DNA of 64,000 nucleotides from Phocoena phocoena (Eukaryota; Chordata; Mammalia; Artiodactyla; Phocoenidae): positions 134,256,281 to 134,320,280 of the forward strand of contig NC_089222.1 in assembly GCF_963924675.1 (NCBI RefSeq), written 5' to 3'. The position numbers and the translations under genes were made by a program. Positions 23,881 to 34,917 of this stretch are shown here, in pieces. The notes under the pieces are model-generated. The model did no database searches, was not told the DNA's origin, and worked only from the letters and a program-made list of their open reading frames with translations. Numbering within the stretch: the stretch's first letter is position 1; the number at the start of each line of letters is the position of its first letter.

Positions 23881-24608
23881 CCGTAAATGAAAGCTTTTAT
23901 CTTCGATTATTTCTTCCTCCTGAGGGTCAGCATCCAGCAGGGCCAAAACTTCACCAGTTTTACCACATTCAGGGCATCAGCCAGAGCTCTAGGGCAAAGT
24001 AAGAACAAGCTGCTGAGGGGGAGAACAAGGCAGCCCTCCAGCCCCACCACAGAGGGGAGTTTGGAGGAGGAATGACTGTCTGCAGAGCTCCAAGGAAAGT
24101 GCCAAGGCCTGACCTTCCTGGGAGTCTTCAGCCAAGTCCATTGTGAAGTTTCCCACACTTGGACTTGAAAGGCCAGGCCCAGTATTGGCAGGATAGTTGT
24201 AAACCCGGAACTATGGTCACTGGGTTTTCGGAAGCCCATTGTAAGCCTGACCACCAATGCAGAGTTGGCCAAACTCCATCCCATGACTGGACGGTAGCCT
24301 CAGAGATTAAATCCTAAATAAATACTCCAACTAAATGCCCTGTCAATTGGAAGCCACACTGGCCTATAGCTGGAAGTAAGGCAAGAAAGAAGCGCGATAG
24401 CATCGACCAGATAAGGGAGAATTCAGGAAGCCAGCTAATAATTATCCAAGGCCATCACATCCTTTGCAGGAATTTCAAATCAACAGGCACCTCCCCGTGG
24501 GGGCAGTGCTGGGCTCCCTGGAGACTGAATGAGACGGTGCTAATCACGATGCTGATCATCTGGTGCAGAGCCAGCAGCCACGTGTGCTTAGCTAATCTTA
24601 AACTGAAT
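23881..24608. other. Intergenic, nothing recognised
   Basis: No exon, RNA gene or confident repeat seen. Confidence 0.4.
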
Positions 24609-24618
24609 CAGTTAATAA

Positions 24619-24922
24619 CATTTATTTATTTTTAAGTTTTAAAATTTCGGCTGCATTGGGTCTTCGTTGCTGCGTGCAGGCGGGCTTCTCATTGTCGTGG
24701 CTTCTCTTATTGCGGAGCACGGGCTCTAGGCATGCGGGCTTCAGTATTCGTGGCTCGCGAGCTCAGCAGCTGTGGCTCACGGGCTCTAGAGCTCAGGTGC
24801 AGTAGTTGTGGCGCACGGGCTTAGTTGCTCCACGGCATGTGGGATCTTCCCGGACCGGGGCTCAAACCCGCGTCCCCTGCATTGGCAGGCAGGTTCTTAA
24901 CCACTGCGCCACCAGGGAAGTC
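24619..24922 (-). mobile_element. CHR SINE, long form, antisense
   Basis: 'cggctgcattgggtcttcgt' through 'gcgccaccagggaagtc' is the reverse of the long CHR SINE. The 10-bp target duplication 'cagttaataa' occurs at 24609-24618 and 24923-24932. Confidence 0.92.
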
Positions 24923-25084
24923 CAGTTAATAAAATGTAAAAGTCAGCTCTTCGCTCACGCTAGTCACTCAGTGGCCACATGACCAGTGGCTCCCGTCTCG
25001 GATGGTGCAGAGAGCTCTTAGGCGATGCTGAGCTGGGGTATTAAGTCAGACTCGGAGACACAAGCCCAACTCACTGAATGAAAT

Positions 25085-25745
25085 GGAGCGGATACTTTAT
25101 TTCCAACCGAGGGTGTAATGGGATCAAAATCCCAGGCACAGAAACCTGGGATAAAGTACCTCCTACTCCCACCCTGGCTCACCTTCCTGGGGATGCCCTC
25201 ACACGTCCCTAGTCTCCAAGCCCTCAGGGCTCGGTCCTGCGGGGACACCTTGATGCAGCCCAGCCTTTGTGGGCACCAACCCCTGCAGAGCCGCGCCCGC
25301 AGCCGTCGTGTCCACCTTTGCTGCCCCAGCTACACACAGCTCATGGCGCCCTTTTGCTCTGGCCACCTGTCCTGCCACAGCTGCTGCCACCAGCCCTCCC
25401 CTGGGCACCGCTGCTGCTATCAATTCACCTTTTATCATTGCCTCCTGAGAAGAGCGCACCTTCCGAGAAGAGCCAGCACCCCTTCCTCCTGGCCCAGCAG
25501 GCTAGCGGCACCCCCAGGAAGGGTCCAGAGAAACCTCAGGCCAAGCCCTCTTCACACCAAGGCCCTGTCTCCCCATTTCCCAGGCAACAGCGGCTGGTCC
25601 ACCAGGCCCACACCTCCTACCCTCCTCTTCCTCGTAACCTTCAGGATCTTCCATCTTTTTGCTGAACCTGTGAGCGGAGTCAGCAGAGGCCCTTTTCTTT
25701 ATCCTTTGGAGGTTTTAGCTTCACAAGACAGAGTATAAGAATGAC
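25085..25745. other. Unexplained GC-rich segment with a long open frame
   Basis: A 206-codon open frame (+, 25118-25738) is Pro/Ser/Cys/His-rich and has no recognisable domain or signal peptide. On the opposite strand an AATAAA occurs at 25096-25101, so the segment could equally be the end of a - strand transcript. I do not recognise either reading and do not call a gene. Confidence 0.25.
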
Positions 25746-25750
25746 ATTAG

Positions 25751-25858
25751 CCCAATTCCCTGGCGGTCCAGTTCACTGCTGAGGCCTGGGTTCAATCCCT
25801 GGTGGGGGAACTCAGATCCTGCGAGCCTCTGGGCGGGACCAGAAAGAAAAAAGAAAAA
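25751..25858 (+). mobile_element. Older short CHR-type SINE
   Basis: 'ccaattccctggcggtccag' head, 'ctgggttcaatccctggt' B box and an A-rich tail. Flanks 'aagaatgacattag' (25737-25750) and 'aagaatgacatcag' (25859-25872) form a target duplication with one difference. Confidence 0.9.
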
Positions 25859-25984
25859 AAGAATGACATCAGATGGTCAAACCAAATGGCCATGGGAGCC
25901 CAGAGAGAACGATTCTACCTAATGGGCTGGAGATGCTTAATGGAGACGGTGCTCAACAGGGTCCTCAGGAATGAGCAGAATTTT

Positions 25985-26188
25985 TTTTTTTTTTTGCGGT
26001 ACGCGGGCCTCTCACTGTTGTGGCCTCTCCCGTTGCGGAGCACAGGCTCCGGACGCGCAGGCTCAGCGGCCATGGCTCACGGGCCCAGCCGCTCCGCGGC
26101 ACGTGGGATCTTCCCGGACCGGGGCGCGAACCCGTGTCCCCTGCATTGGCAGGCGGACTCTCAACCACTGCGCCACCAGGGAAGCCCA
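25985..26188 (-). mobile_element. Young CHR SINE, antisense
   Basis: A T-run then 'gcggtacgcgggcctctcac' to 'gccaccagggaagccc'. The flanks share 'gagcagaattttt' as target duplication (from 25973 and from 26190). Sequence is close to the copies at 42705 and 48555. Confidence 0.93.
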
Positions 26189-26339
26189 CGAGCAGAATTT
26201 TAAAAGGTGAAGGTGGGGAAACCTGAGGGGGAGAGGGGAGCCGCAGCAGTGGGCCAGGAGGTGGGAACAGGAAGGGGATGTTTGGGAATGGGGAGCTGCC
26301 AGGGTGAGGGGCGCCATGGGAAATCAGGCTGATGGGGTA

Positions 26340-26530
26340 GAGAACACCACGAGCTGGGTCTGGACTCCAGGCTGCAGGACTGGCTGTAGGGGCATCACCC
26401 ACTTTGGGCAGGATCCCTCCATCTCCAAGAAGCAAAAACCAGTGTTCAGAGCACGTAAGGGACTTGCCTATTCAGCGCACCCACAGCCAGTAACGGGCTG
26501 GGCCTGGCCTCAAACCTGGGCCTCGAACTC
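26340..26530. repeat. Possible MIR fragment
   Basis: 'gtctggactccaggctgcag', 'gcacgtaagggacttgccta' and 'ctggcctcaaacctgggcct' have a MIR-like order but are decayed. Confidence 0.4.
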
Positions 26531-26699
26531 TTGGAATAGTAATGGCTCCTGATTTTAAGGTTGCTGATGACTATCCAGCTAGTCTTACTATCTTATAAGT
26601 TACCAAATTACAGCTTAATTTTCTGTTGGAGAAATTAAACAACGTTCTTAGAAAGCTATTCCAGGGACTGACTCGCAAGGGTGCTTGAAAATGCAGTGG

Positions 26700-26917
26700 G
26701 GACTTCCCTGGTGGTCCAGGGACTTCCTTGGTGGTCCAGCGGTTGAGACTTCGCCTCCCAGCGCAGGGCGTGTGGGTTTGATCCCTGGTGGAGGAGCTGG
26801 GATCCCACATGCCTCGCAGCCAAGAAGCCAAGACATAGACGGAGGCAATATTGTAGCAGATTGGTTGAAGACTTTGAGAATGGTTCACATCAAAAAAACT
26901 CTTAAAAAAAAAAAAAG
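26700..26917 (+). mobile_element. CHR-type SINE with duplicated head
   Basis: The first 20 bases occur twice in tandem ('gacttccctggtggtccagg' then 'gacttccttggtggtccagc'), followed by the B box 'gtgggtttgatccctgg', the 3' region 'caatattgtagcagattgg' and an A-run. Otherwise a full-length older copy. Confidence 0.88.
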
Positions 26918-28616
26918 ATGCAATGAACTTCTCCAGTGATACAAATATATGTCCAGGACCTGACAGATGATCTGTATCAGAGCCCTTCTTTGGAATGTTC
27001 CCAATCTCTGCTTGAAGATTGCTCACGGCCCAACTGCACTTCTCTCAGATGGGTCCGACAGAAAATCCAATTGGGGATTTATCTTGAGATGAAAATGCAG
27101 CCTTCCTGCTTGTAAGCAAACTGCCCACGATATCACGGGCTCAGACTGCAGGACTCGGTAGAACAAAGACAGGAAGGCCGGTCACTTCCGATCGGGGCTG
27201 CATATTAATTCCCCGTACTTTGTTGCAACTCATGACTCCGTGGATGGAGTTCTTTCAAGAAAAGAAAAATAGACCTTGTCATTTCCTATTGTTTCAAAGA
27301 CAAAATCCAGCCTGGGAAAGATTACGGCAAGAGGAAGGGGACTCGTGTTCAGATGACCAAACAGCAATCTGACCTGGAAAATGCTTGATTAGTTTCCGAG
27401 GAAGGGAGGGAGTAGCAATTAGAGGGATGTGTAGAATCACGATATTACCTCCCTCACGGAGAAAAAGCAAAATGTTCCCAACCCACTAACCGTGAACAGC
27501 AAGAGAATGTGTTAGGAATCTACGAAACCCAGTGAGTTGCCTCCCAGCTCTGAGCTCCCCGAACTTCCTTCCTTAGAACTTGACCTCTGATTGTAAAGCC
27601 TCTGGACCCTGGGAGCGCAAAGCCACGTGCTGTCAGCAGAGGGGGACTCACAGGAGCTATAGCCAGGCTCGCCTCCTCCGAGGTTTCTGTTAAATCAGAC
27701 TTGTCTACATCACTCAGCTCAGGCACGTGGAAAACTTCTTTTCTTATGGAAGATGTCTTGGGAGGAATTCCAACTGTTCGGAAAAAATTAGAATAAAGAC
27801 GGGTTGTACTGTGTTTTTAAATGAGGTAGATCTGTACATACAGACATGAAAAATTCTTGAAGTCTTATTCAATGAAAAGGGCAAATTGGAAAATAATGCA
27901 TAGATTATGATATCGTGATGTAAAAGAAAGACTCCCACATAAAACTATATTTTTCTGTGTATGCATAGAAATCTATAGGTCTGCCTCTCACATCTGCAGT
28001 TCGGAGAGAAGGAACGAGTGTTACATACCAAACGGCCAAGCGTTAAAATGTTAAAGACATCAGGCCGAAAATATAAAGTTATATAAATAATGTTCTCTTG
28101 CCTTCCTTGACACATATACCTTTATAACGACCTTGAAGCCCCGGTTCAAACTTAGAATTCTCAGGCTTTTCAGGGTTTGATGTGGCAACACGGCTGCATG
28201 GGGAGGAAGGGGCTGGTCTCAGACTCTGGCCCCTGACCCACCCTTCGCATCCCACCTCCCTTCTGTCCCTCCCTGGGAGGGGCCTCACATACTTAAGTGT
28301 GGACGACACAGCTCCTGTGTCCATTCCCTGTTCCACCCATGCCCCCAACAGCCTTAAGTATGTGATCTCCTGCTGGGGGTCCAGCCCTATAGGATGTCAG
28401 GATGGCTGACAAGGCACTGGGGTGAAGGACAGGGTGGAGAAGGCTGGAAGAGAGTGGAGAGCAGGTGGGTCAGGGTGAAGGGAAGGGATTCGGTACAAGG
28501 GCAAACAAAAAGCCCAAATATGGGGGGTACCTGGGCTGCAAGAGATAAGCAGGTAGGTGACAGGGCTCAGGAAGCCCAGGCAGAGGCCAGCCTGGGCCTC
28601 TCAGCCGCCTGCCCGT
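26918..28616. other. Intergenic, nothing recognised
   Basis: About 1.7 kb without a recognised gene, RNA or repeat family. Confidence 0.4.
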
Positions 28617-28631
28617 CAGAAACCCCAGGGA

Positions 28632-28750
28632 GGGAATTCCCTGGCAGTCCAGTGGTTAGGACTCTACGCTTTCACTGGCCGGGCTTGATGCCTGGTCGGG
28701 GAACTAACATCCCACAAGCCGTACAGCACGGCCAAAAAAAAAAAAAAAGA
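28632..28750 (+). mobile_element. Short CHR-type SINE
   Basis: 'gggaattccctggcagtcca' head, 'gcacggccaaaaaa' end with A-run. Flanks 'gaaaccccaggg' and 'gaaacccagggg' are a near-exact target duplication. Confidence 0.9.
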
Positions 28751-28764
28751 ACGAAACCCAGGGG

Positions 28765-30180
28765 AGTTTGTGATAAGAATGCAGATTCCCAGGCCCTGCC
28801 CCCTGAGACTCAGTGGCTCTTGGGTGGGGATTTGGAATCTATCCTCTTAGACAATGTGAACAGCCCTGGGCGGGGGCTGCAGATGGCCTGGGCTGAGGAC
28901 AAGGTCCTTGAGGACCTCAAGAGGTCCTTGACCTGGGAAAGGCAGGGGGCAGGAAGCCAGGCAGGTGAAGACAGCTCAACTTCACGCCTCCAGAAACCCC
29001 AGACCCTCCTGTAAGCCTGTCTAAAAGCTCCCACTGACCCAGTGGGTTTCCTTGGGTGTCTGCCTACAGGGCTGGTGAGAAGCTCAGGTGAGTGGGGTTT
29101 TACAAGCACTTCTCATATCTGTAGTAATCTCAGCTAGGGTGACCCACCATCCTGGTTTGCTGGGGACCAAGGGGTCTTCTGCAATGCGGGAGTCTCAGTG
29201 CTAAAACCGGGGTCGTCATCCTGGGGAGTCGTGACGGGTGGACACACACGGGTGGTCACCCTAAATCTCACCTTCCTTCTGACCAGGCAGTGCAAGGATA
29301 GAAATCTCACATTGCAATGAACAGCCACTGGGTTCTAAATCTCATTTTCCTTAAATCCATGTCCCAAAGAAATATTATAGCATTTGCTCTTTTTCGTTTT
29401 ATAAGACATGTTGAAAAACTGCCATTCATTTCTAAATCCCTCTTTTCAGTCACTTTTAATATTCTTTTTAAAAGAAAGAAAGAGAGAAGGCCCTTGGTAC
29501 TGAAACTTCACATACTTGGACTAGACCCAAAGGTGAATATTTATTTCAGCAAAATTTATTCAGGGTCTTGAAAGTCAAGTGTGTGAATATAAAATGCACC
29601 TTTTCAGTCTAAAATAATGCCCTTTTCTGCGCTTGGATGCCTGAATCATGAAATGTCAGGTTGACATATTCGGCGATCCCAGGAATGTGACCCTAGAAAA
29701 CAAGAAAGGAGGATGCGGTGCTTCTAGAGTCGTGGGCTCCTTGGGGCCTGCGAGGCTGCCCGGGCTGGTTGGCGGACTTGGGTTCTGGGAGGGTCCGGTC
29801 CAGCGGCCTTGCCTGGCGCCGCTCCCATCTTACCCCCTCGTGACCCTTCCTGCTCACGGGGTCTGTTTAAACTCCTTTCACACACGAGCATCGTTCGTTT
29901 CAGCTTCAGCCCCTCACCCCGATTCCAGCGTGAAAGTGTATCTGGGTCTCACACAAGGTGCCCTCGTGTGGGCGGGGCCAGAAGGATCCCTCAGCACCTT
30001 CAAATTCCAGCCCCATCAACCCAGGGACAGAGCACTGCATCCCCCCCCACCCCCCGCCCCGCTCACAAAGGCTCCCCGGCCCCAGAGCTGCAGAAACCAG
30101 GCTTTCACCCTCTCAGATCTTCATTTGCTCAGTTGTTCTTTCCATCAGAATCATTAGCTGTTTGAAGGGCAAAGAGAACA
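28765..30180. other. Intergenic, nothing recognised
   Basis: No gene or confident repeat. An overlapping pair of Pro-rich open frames (29648-30165) looks like chance in GC-rich DNA. Confidence 0.4.
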
Positions 30181-30262
30181 CGGTGTGCGTGCACGGGTGC
30201 ATCTGTATGCGCGTGTGTACACGTGCGTGCATGCCTGTGGGTGTGTGCAGGCGTGTGTGTCT
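30181..30262. repeat. Degenerate GT/GC alternating purine-pyrimidine tract
   Basis: Runs of 'gtgtgcgtgcacgggtgc' and 'gcgtgtgtacacgtgcgtgc' alternate purine and pyrimidine over about 80 bases, a pattern that favours Z-DNA (inference). Confidence 0.8.
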
Positions 30263-30394
30263 TATCTCCCTCTGCCCTTAAAAGCACGTTGCCAAGTGGC
30301 CAGGGCATGAGGCGGCGTTTCCACTCTGCAGGTCTGCACGTGTAAGTTTGAATAGCGGCCGGCTGGCGTAGAGGTCAGTAGGGTGGGTGCTGGT

Positions 30395-30570
30395 TTCTGC
30401 TGACCTGGGATCAAACCCCACCTCTGCCACTCGGTAGCTGCGTGACCTTGGGTGGCTGGCTTGGCCCCTCTGTGCCTCTGTTTCCTCCTCTGGAAAATAG
30501 AGATTACGGTAGTACAACCACAGAGTGCTGTGGCAGGAAGTAAATGAGGTTGGGAGCGCCAAGTGCTTGC
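30395..30570 (-). repeat. MIR SINE, antisense
   Basis: 'ggatcaaaccccacctctgc', 'tgcgtgaccttgggtggctg' and 'tctgtttcctcctctggaaa' are antisense MIR. Confidence 0.85.
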
Positions 30571-31019
30571 ACAGGGCCCAGATGTCAGAGTGCCCGGGGA
30601 ACGGCAGCCGGGAGCCCCTCACAGGCAACCCTCCAACCCCACTGCTTGTTGAAAAGCCTGGCTTTGGTCAAGAAAGTGGGAAGTTTACTCACACAGAATT
30701 CCTAGGAAGTTTGTCTTTAATGAAAAGAGAGAAGCTAAAGGATGGAAGGAGCCTTGTCCATGCACACCTGGCCAGGCCCTGGGCTCAGGGGCCCTCTTGG
30801 CCACCTGGGCTGTTTCCCTGGAGAAGGCCCGGCTCATGTCACCTTATGCCCCAAGAATGATTCCCTTTTGGTCAGCACTGGAGCTCACCCACCATCCGCA
30901 AGACCACAGCCCATCACCCTGCCCTGCCCAGCCCTCCAGAGCCCTTCAGGGAGATCACAGGATGGAAAGTCGCTGTTAAATCCTGTGTTCTAAGGCTCAT
31001 CTAGGAAAACAGTGAAAGT

Positions 31020-31560
31020 AACACATTAGTGTATAGAAAAAACATCTACTAGAATGCGCTAGGCAGTGTCATTCCTACATATAAAAACATAAACATTGAC
31101 AAAGCAGTGTTATTCACAAAAGCCAAAAGGGGGAAGCAACCCAAGTGTCCCCTGACAGATGATAAGCAAAATGTGGTCTATCCACACAGTGGAATATTAT
31201 TCCGTCTTAAAAAGGAAGGACGTTCTGACACAGGCTACAGTGTGTGAACCTTGAGGACATTTTGCTAAGTGACGTAAGGCAGACACAAAAGGACCAATAC
31301 TGTGTAATTTCACTTATAGGAGTAGTCGAATCCATGGAGACAAAGTAGAATGGTGGTTGCCAGGGGCTGGGGGTGGGAGGAACGGGGGAGTTGTTATTTA
31401 ACGGGTATAGAGTCTCAGTTTTGCAAGATGAAAGGCACTCTGGAGATGGGTTTCATAACAATCTGAATGTACCTAACACCGCTGAACTGTGCCCTTGGAA
31501 ATGTTTAAGATGGTAAGTTTTGTGTTTCGTGTATCTTATCACAAGTCAGAAAGTACACGT
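31020..31560 (+). repeat. L1 3' end, sense
   Basis: 'ggaagcaacccaagtgtccc', 'ggtggttgccaggggctggg' and 'tgtgcccttggaaatgttta' are the sense L1M 3' UTR. Confidence 0.85.
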
Positions 31561-31869
31561 AAACATTGATATTCATACTTAAAAATGAAACGCTAACATT
31601 ATGAAACAAAATACTTGTGTGACTCTGCCAGTGATTGGTTCAGGTCTCCTCAGCCACGCTCAGCCCGCGTTTCACAGCCGGAGTACATCCTTCTAGAATG
31701 AAGGCTGCAGCTCTTTCTACCCTGTGGTGAAGCCATGGTGGGAAAACCCCATATTCGAGACCACCATGAGAAACAGACAAATGAAAGGAGTCGCAGGGTG
31801 CTGGTTGTGCAGGGATACAGGGGAGTGTGGAGGGCCAAGCGGGATGGGTAGGAAATTGGAGTCTAAAGG

Positions 31870-32605
31870 GGCCCAGACAATCTCACCAGACATTCCAGCA
31901 ACCACGCTTCTCTGTATTTACTCAAAGGAGTTGAAAACTTATCTCCACACACAAACCCACACACGAATGTTTAGAGCAGCTTTATTCATAGTCATCAAAA
32001 CTTGGAAGCAACCAAGAAGTCTTTCAGTAGGTGAATGGATAAACTGTGGTCCGTCCAGACAACGGGACATTATTCAGGGCTAAAATGGAATGAGCTTTCA
32101 AGCCATGAAAAGATATGAAGGAAACTTCAATGTATATTACAAAGTGAAAGAAGCCAATCTCAAAAGGCTGCCTACACTATGATTCCAACCATATGACATT
32201 CTAGAAAAGGCAAGACTACAGAGATAGTGAAAGCATCAGTGTTGGCCAGGGTTAGGGGAGAGGGAGGGATGAATAGATGGAACTCAAATGATTTTTAGGG
32301 CTGTGAAAATACTCTGTATGATACTGTAATGTAGCTACATGTCATACATTTGCCCAGACCCATAGAATGTACAACACAAAGAGTGGACCTTAGTGTAAAC
32401 TATGGACTTCGGGTAATAATAACGTGTCAGTGTAGGCTCACTGATTGTGGCAAATGTATGCCTCTAGTCTGGGGTCTCAATAATGGGAAAGGCTGTGCTT
32501 GTGTGGTGGCAGGTAGTTACGGGGCCTCTCTGTACTTTCCATTCAGTTTTGTTGTTAACCTAACACAGTTCAAAAAAATAAAATCTATTTAAAAGAAAAA
32601 AACAT
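31870..32605 (+). repeat. L1 3' end, sense (second copy)
   Basis: 'catagtcatcaaaacttgga', 'caaagtgaaagaagccaatc', 'atatgacattctagaaaagg' and the end 'ttcaaaaaaataaaatctat' are another L1M 3' UTR in sense orientation, probably a different subfamily from the one at 31020. Confidence 0.85.
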
Positions 32606-32689
32606 GCGGGTAAATAAAGGCTAACTACTTTTTTAAAAAAGGACCCAGACAAGTTCCTTGAGAAATTAGAAAATGTCCCAGTTTATTAA

Positions 32690-32875
32690 ATTCCATTCAT
32701 TTCTTCATTCAATAATTGGTTTTGTTTTTAATTTGCCACCTCTTCTTTGGTGAGGTGTCTGTTCAGATTTCTTGCCTATTTTTAGTTGGCAAAATAAACT
32801 TATTTTCTGATTGTTGAGTTTTAAGAGCTCTTTACATATTTCGGATGTTAGACCTTGATCATATAAGGACTTTTA
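32690..32875 (-). repeat. L1 ORF2-end fragment, antisense
   Basis: 'gatttcttgcctatttttag' and 'gagctctttacatatttcgg' are the antisense L1 pattern near the end of ORF2. Confidence 0.7.
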
Positions 32876-32879
32876 AAAA

Positions 32880-33300
32880 ATATGAGGGCTTACTCTGTGC
32901 CGAGCACTGTTCTAGGGAGTGAACAAAACAGAAAACACCCCACCCGCGTGGATCTTACGTTCTAAGTAACCCACAGTAGGCCATCTTGTGATAAATGCTA
33001 TGGGGACAAATAAAACAGAGTAAGGTGGAGGAAGAGACCTTGGGATGCTATTTTATAAGAATGGTCAGGGAAGGTCTCGCTAATAAGGTAGCATGTGAAC
33101 ACAGAAGGAAGTGAAGGAACAAGCCACAAAGCAGAGGGAAGAGGGCTCTCAGAAGAGGCAGAGTGAGTGCAAAGGCCCCGAGGAAGAGAGCATACTCAGC
33201 CTGTTTGGAGGAGAGCAGGAGGTCAGGGTGGTGGAGTCGGGTTGGGGGAGGGCAGGGGCTGGTCATTTAGGGCCATGTAGACCTCTGAGAAGGACTTTGG
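32880..33300 (+). repeat. L2-like LINE fragment
   Basis: 'ctctgtgccgagcactgttc', 'ggtcagggaaggtctcgcta', 'gcagagtgagtgcaaaggcc' and 'tcatttagggccatgtagac' follow the L2 3' consensus. Confidence 0.7.
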
Positions 33301-33317
33301 CTTTGGGTTGTGGATCC

Positions 33318-33715
33318 ATTTCCTGCAGCTGCTGTAACAAATACCACAAACTAGGTGGCTTAAAATAACAGAAATGAGTCTCTGACAGTTCTGAACCCTA
33401 GAAGCCAGAAATCCAGGGGTCGCGAGGGCTGTGTTCTCTGAAGGCTCTAGGGGAGGATCCTCCCCGGCTTCCTCCAGCCTCTGGTGGCTCCATGTGGTCT
33501 TGGCTTGTGGCTGCATCACTCCAGTCTCTGTCTCCCTCTTCACATGCCCTTCCCTTCTCTCCATATCTCCTTCTCTGTGCGTCTCTAAAAGAACACGTCA
33601 TTGGATTTAGGGCCCTCCTGGATAACCCAGGATGATCTTGTCTCGAGGTCCATAATTTAGATTATATCTGCAAAGGCTCTATTTCCAACAGCATGGAGGT
33701 CAACGGCGGTGTGAC
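33318..33715 (-). mobile_element. MaLR/MLT1-like LTR, antisense
   Basis: 'cctgcagctgctgtaacaaa', 'accacaaactaggtggctta' and 'tttccaacagcatggaggtc' bracket an antisense LTR-like element of a subfamily different from those at 20343 and 22790. Confidence 0.6.
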
Positions 33716-34029
33716 AAGAGCCACTTCCGTGATGCTGTGTGGACTAGAGGCTACCTGGAGTAGGTTCAGGAGAAAATGCGAGGGAACAGCAGGTGTGCAC
33801 AAAGATTTTAAGGTGCTTCTCTATAAAGGAAAGCAGAGAAGGGAGACAACAGCTACAGAAGGATGAGAGGTCAAGAGAGGATTTTTTAATATGCTGTTTA
33901 AATTTTTTATTTATTTAATGTATTACATAAATGCAGTCACATTTATATATAATTTCGGTAAGCCACTTTGTGGCAACAATACATTACAACTATCTTCCCA
34001 TGTTATTTACTGTACTTCTACAACTGACT

Positions 34030-34535
34030 TTTAAATTTTTTTCTTTATTTTTTATTGTGGTAAAACATATATAACATAAAATTTTCCATTTTAACCACTT
34101 TCAAGTGTACAGTTCAGGAGTATAAAGTATATTTTGGGGTAATCATCACCACCATCCACCACCAGAACTCTTTTCATCTCGCAAAACCGAAACTCGGTAT
34201 CCGTTAAAGACTAACTCTGCCTTCCACCCCCCGCCACAGCCCCCTGGCAACCACCACTCTGCTTTCTGCCTCTGACTTTGACTACTCTGGGAAACTCATA
34301 TAAGTGGAATTATGCAGTATTTGTCCTTTTGGGTCTGAGTCATGTCTCTTGGCAGAATGTCCTCAAGTTTCATCCATGCTGTAGCCTGTGTCAGAGTTTG
34401 CTTCCTTTTTAAGTCTGAATAATATTCCATCGTATGGATAGACCACACGTTGTTCATCCATTCATTCCTTGATGGACACTTGGGTTGCTTCTGCCTTTTG
34501 GCTATAGTGAATGGTGATGCTACGAGCATGGTGTA
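34030..34535 (-). repeat. L1 3' end, antisense
   Basis: 'attgtggtaaaacatatata', 'ccccctggcaaccaccactc' and 'ctgaataatattccatcgta' are antisense L1M 3' UTR. Confidence 0.85.
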
Positions 34536-34597
34536 CTACAACTGGCTCTCGTGTTTATTTGGATAGGTGACTTCAAAAGGTACAAAAGAGCATATAG

Positions 34598-34809
34598 GAG
34601 CTTCCCTGGTGGCGCAGTGGTTGAGAGTCCACCTGCCGATGCAGGGGACACGGGTTCGTGCCCCGGTCGGGGAAGATCCCACATGCCACAGAGCGGCTGG
34701 GCCCGTGAGCCACGGCAACTGAGCCTGCGCGTCCGGAGCCTGTGCTCCGCAACGGGAGAGGCCGCAACAGTGAGAGCCCCGCGTACCGCAAATAAAGAAA
34801 AGAAAAAAA
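34598..34809 (+). mobile_element. Young CHR SINE
   Basis: Full-length head to 'gcgtaccgcaaataaag' tail. The target duplication 'aaaagagcatatag' occurs at 34584-34597 and just after the A-run at about 34810-34823. Confidence 0.95.
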
Positions 34810-34917
34810 AAAAGAGCATATAGTGAAAGCGTGACTCCTTCCATCCCATCCCCCTCCTCTCTACAGTTTTAACCACAAGTGGTCACAGTTACCAGTTTCT
34901 TGTGATTTTTCCACAAA

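Noticed and set aside
25118..25738. Keratin-associated-protein-like gene because of Cys/Ser/Pro content
   Set aside because: KRTAP clusters exist elsewhere on the same human chromosome arm, but the frame lacks their short Cys repeats and no promoter is visible.
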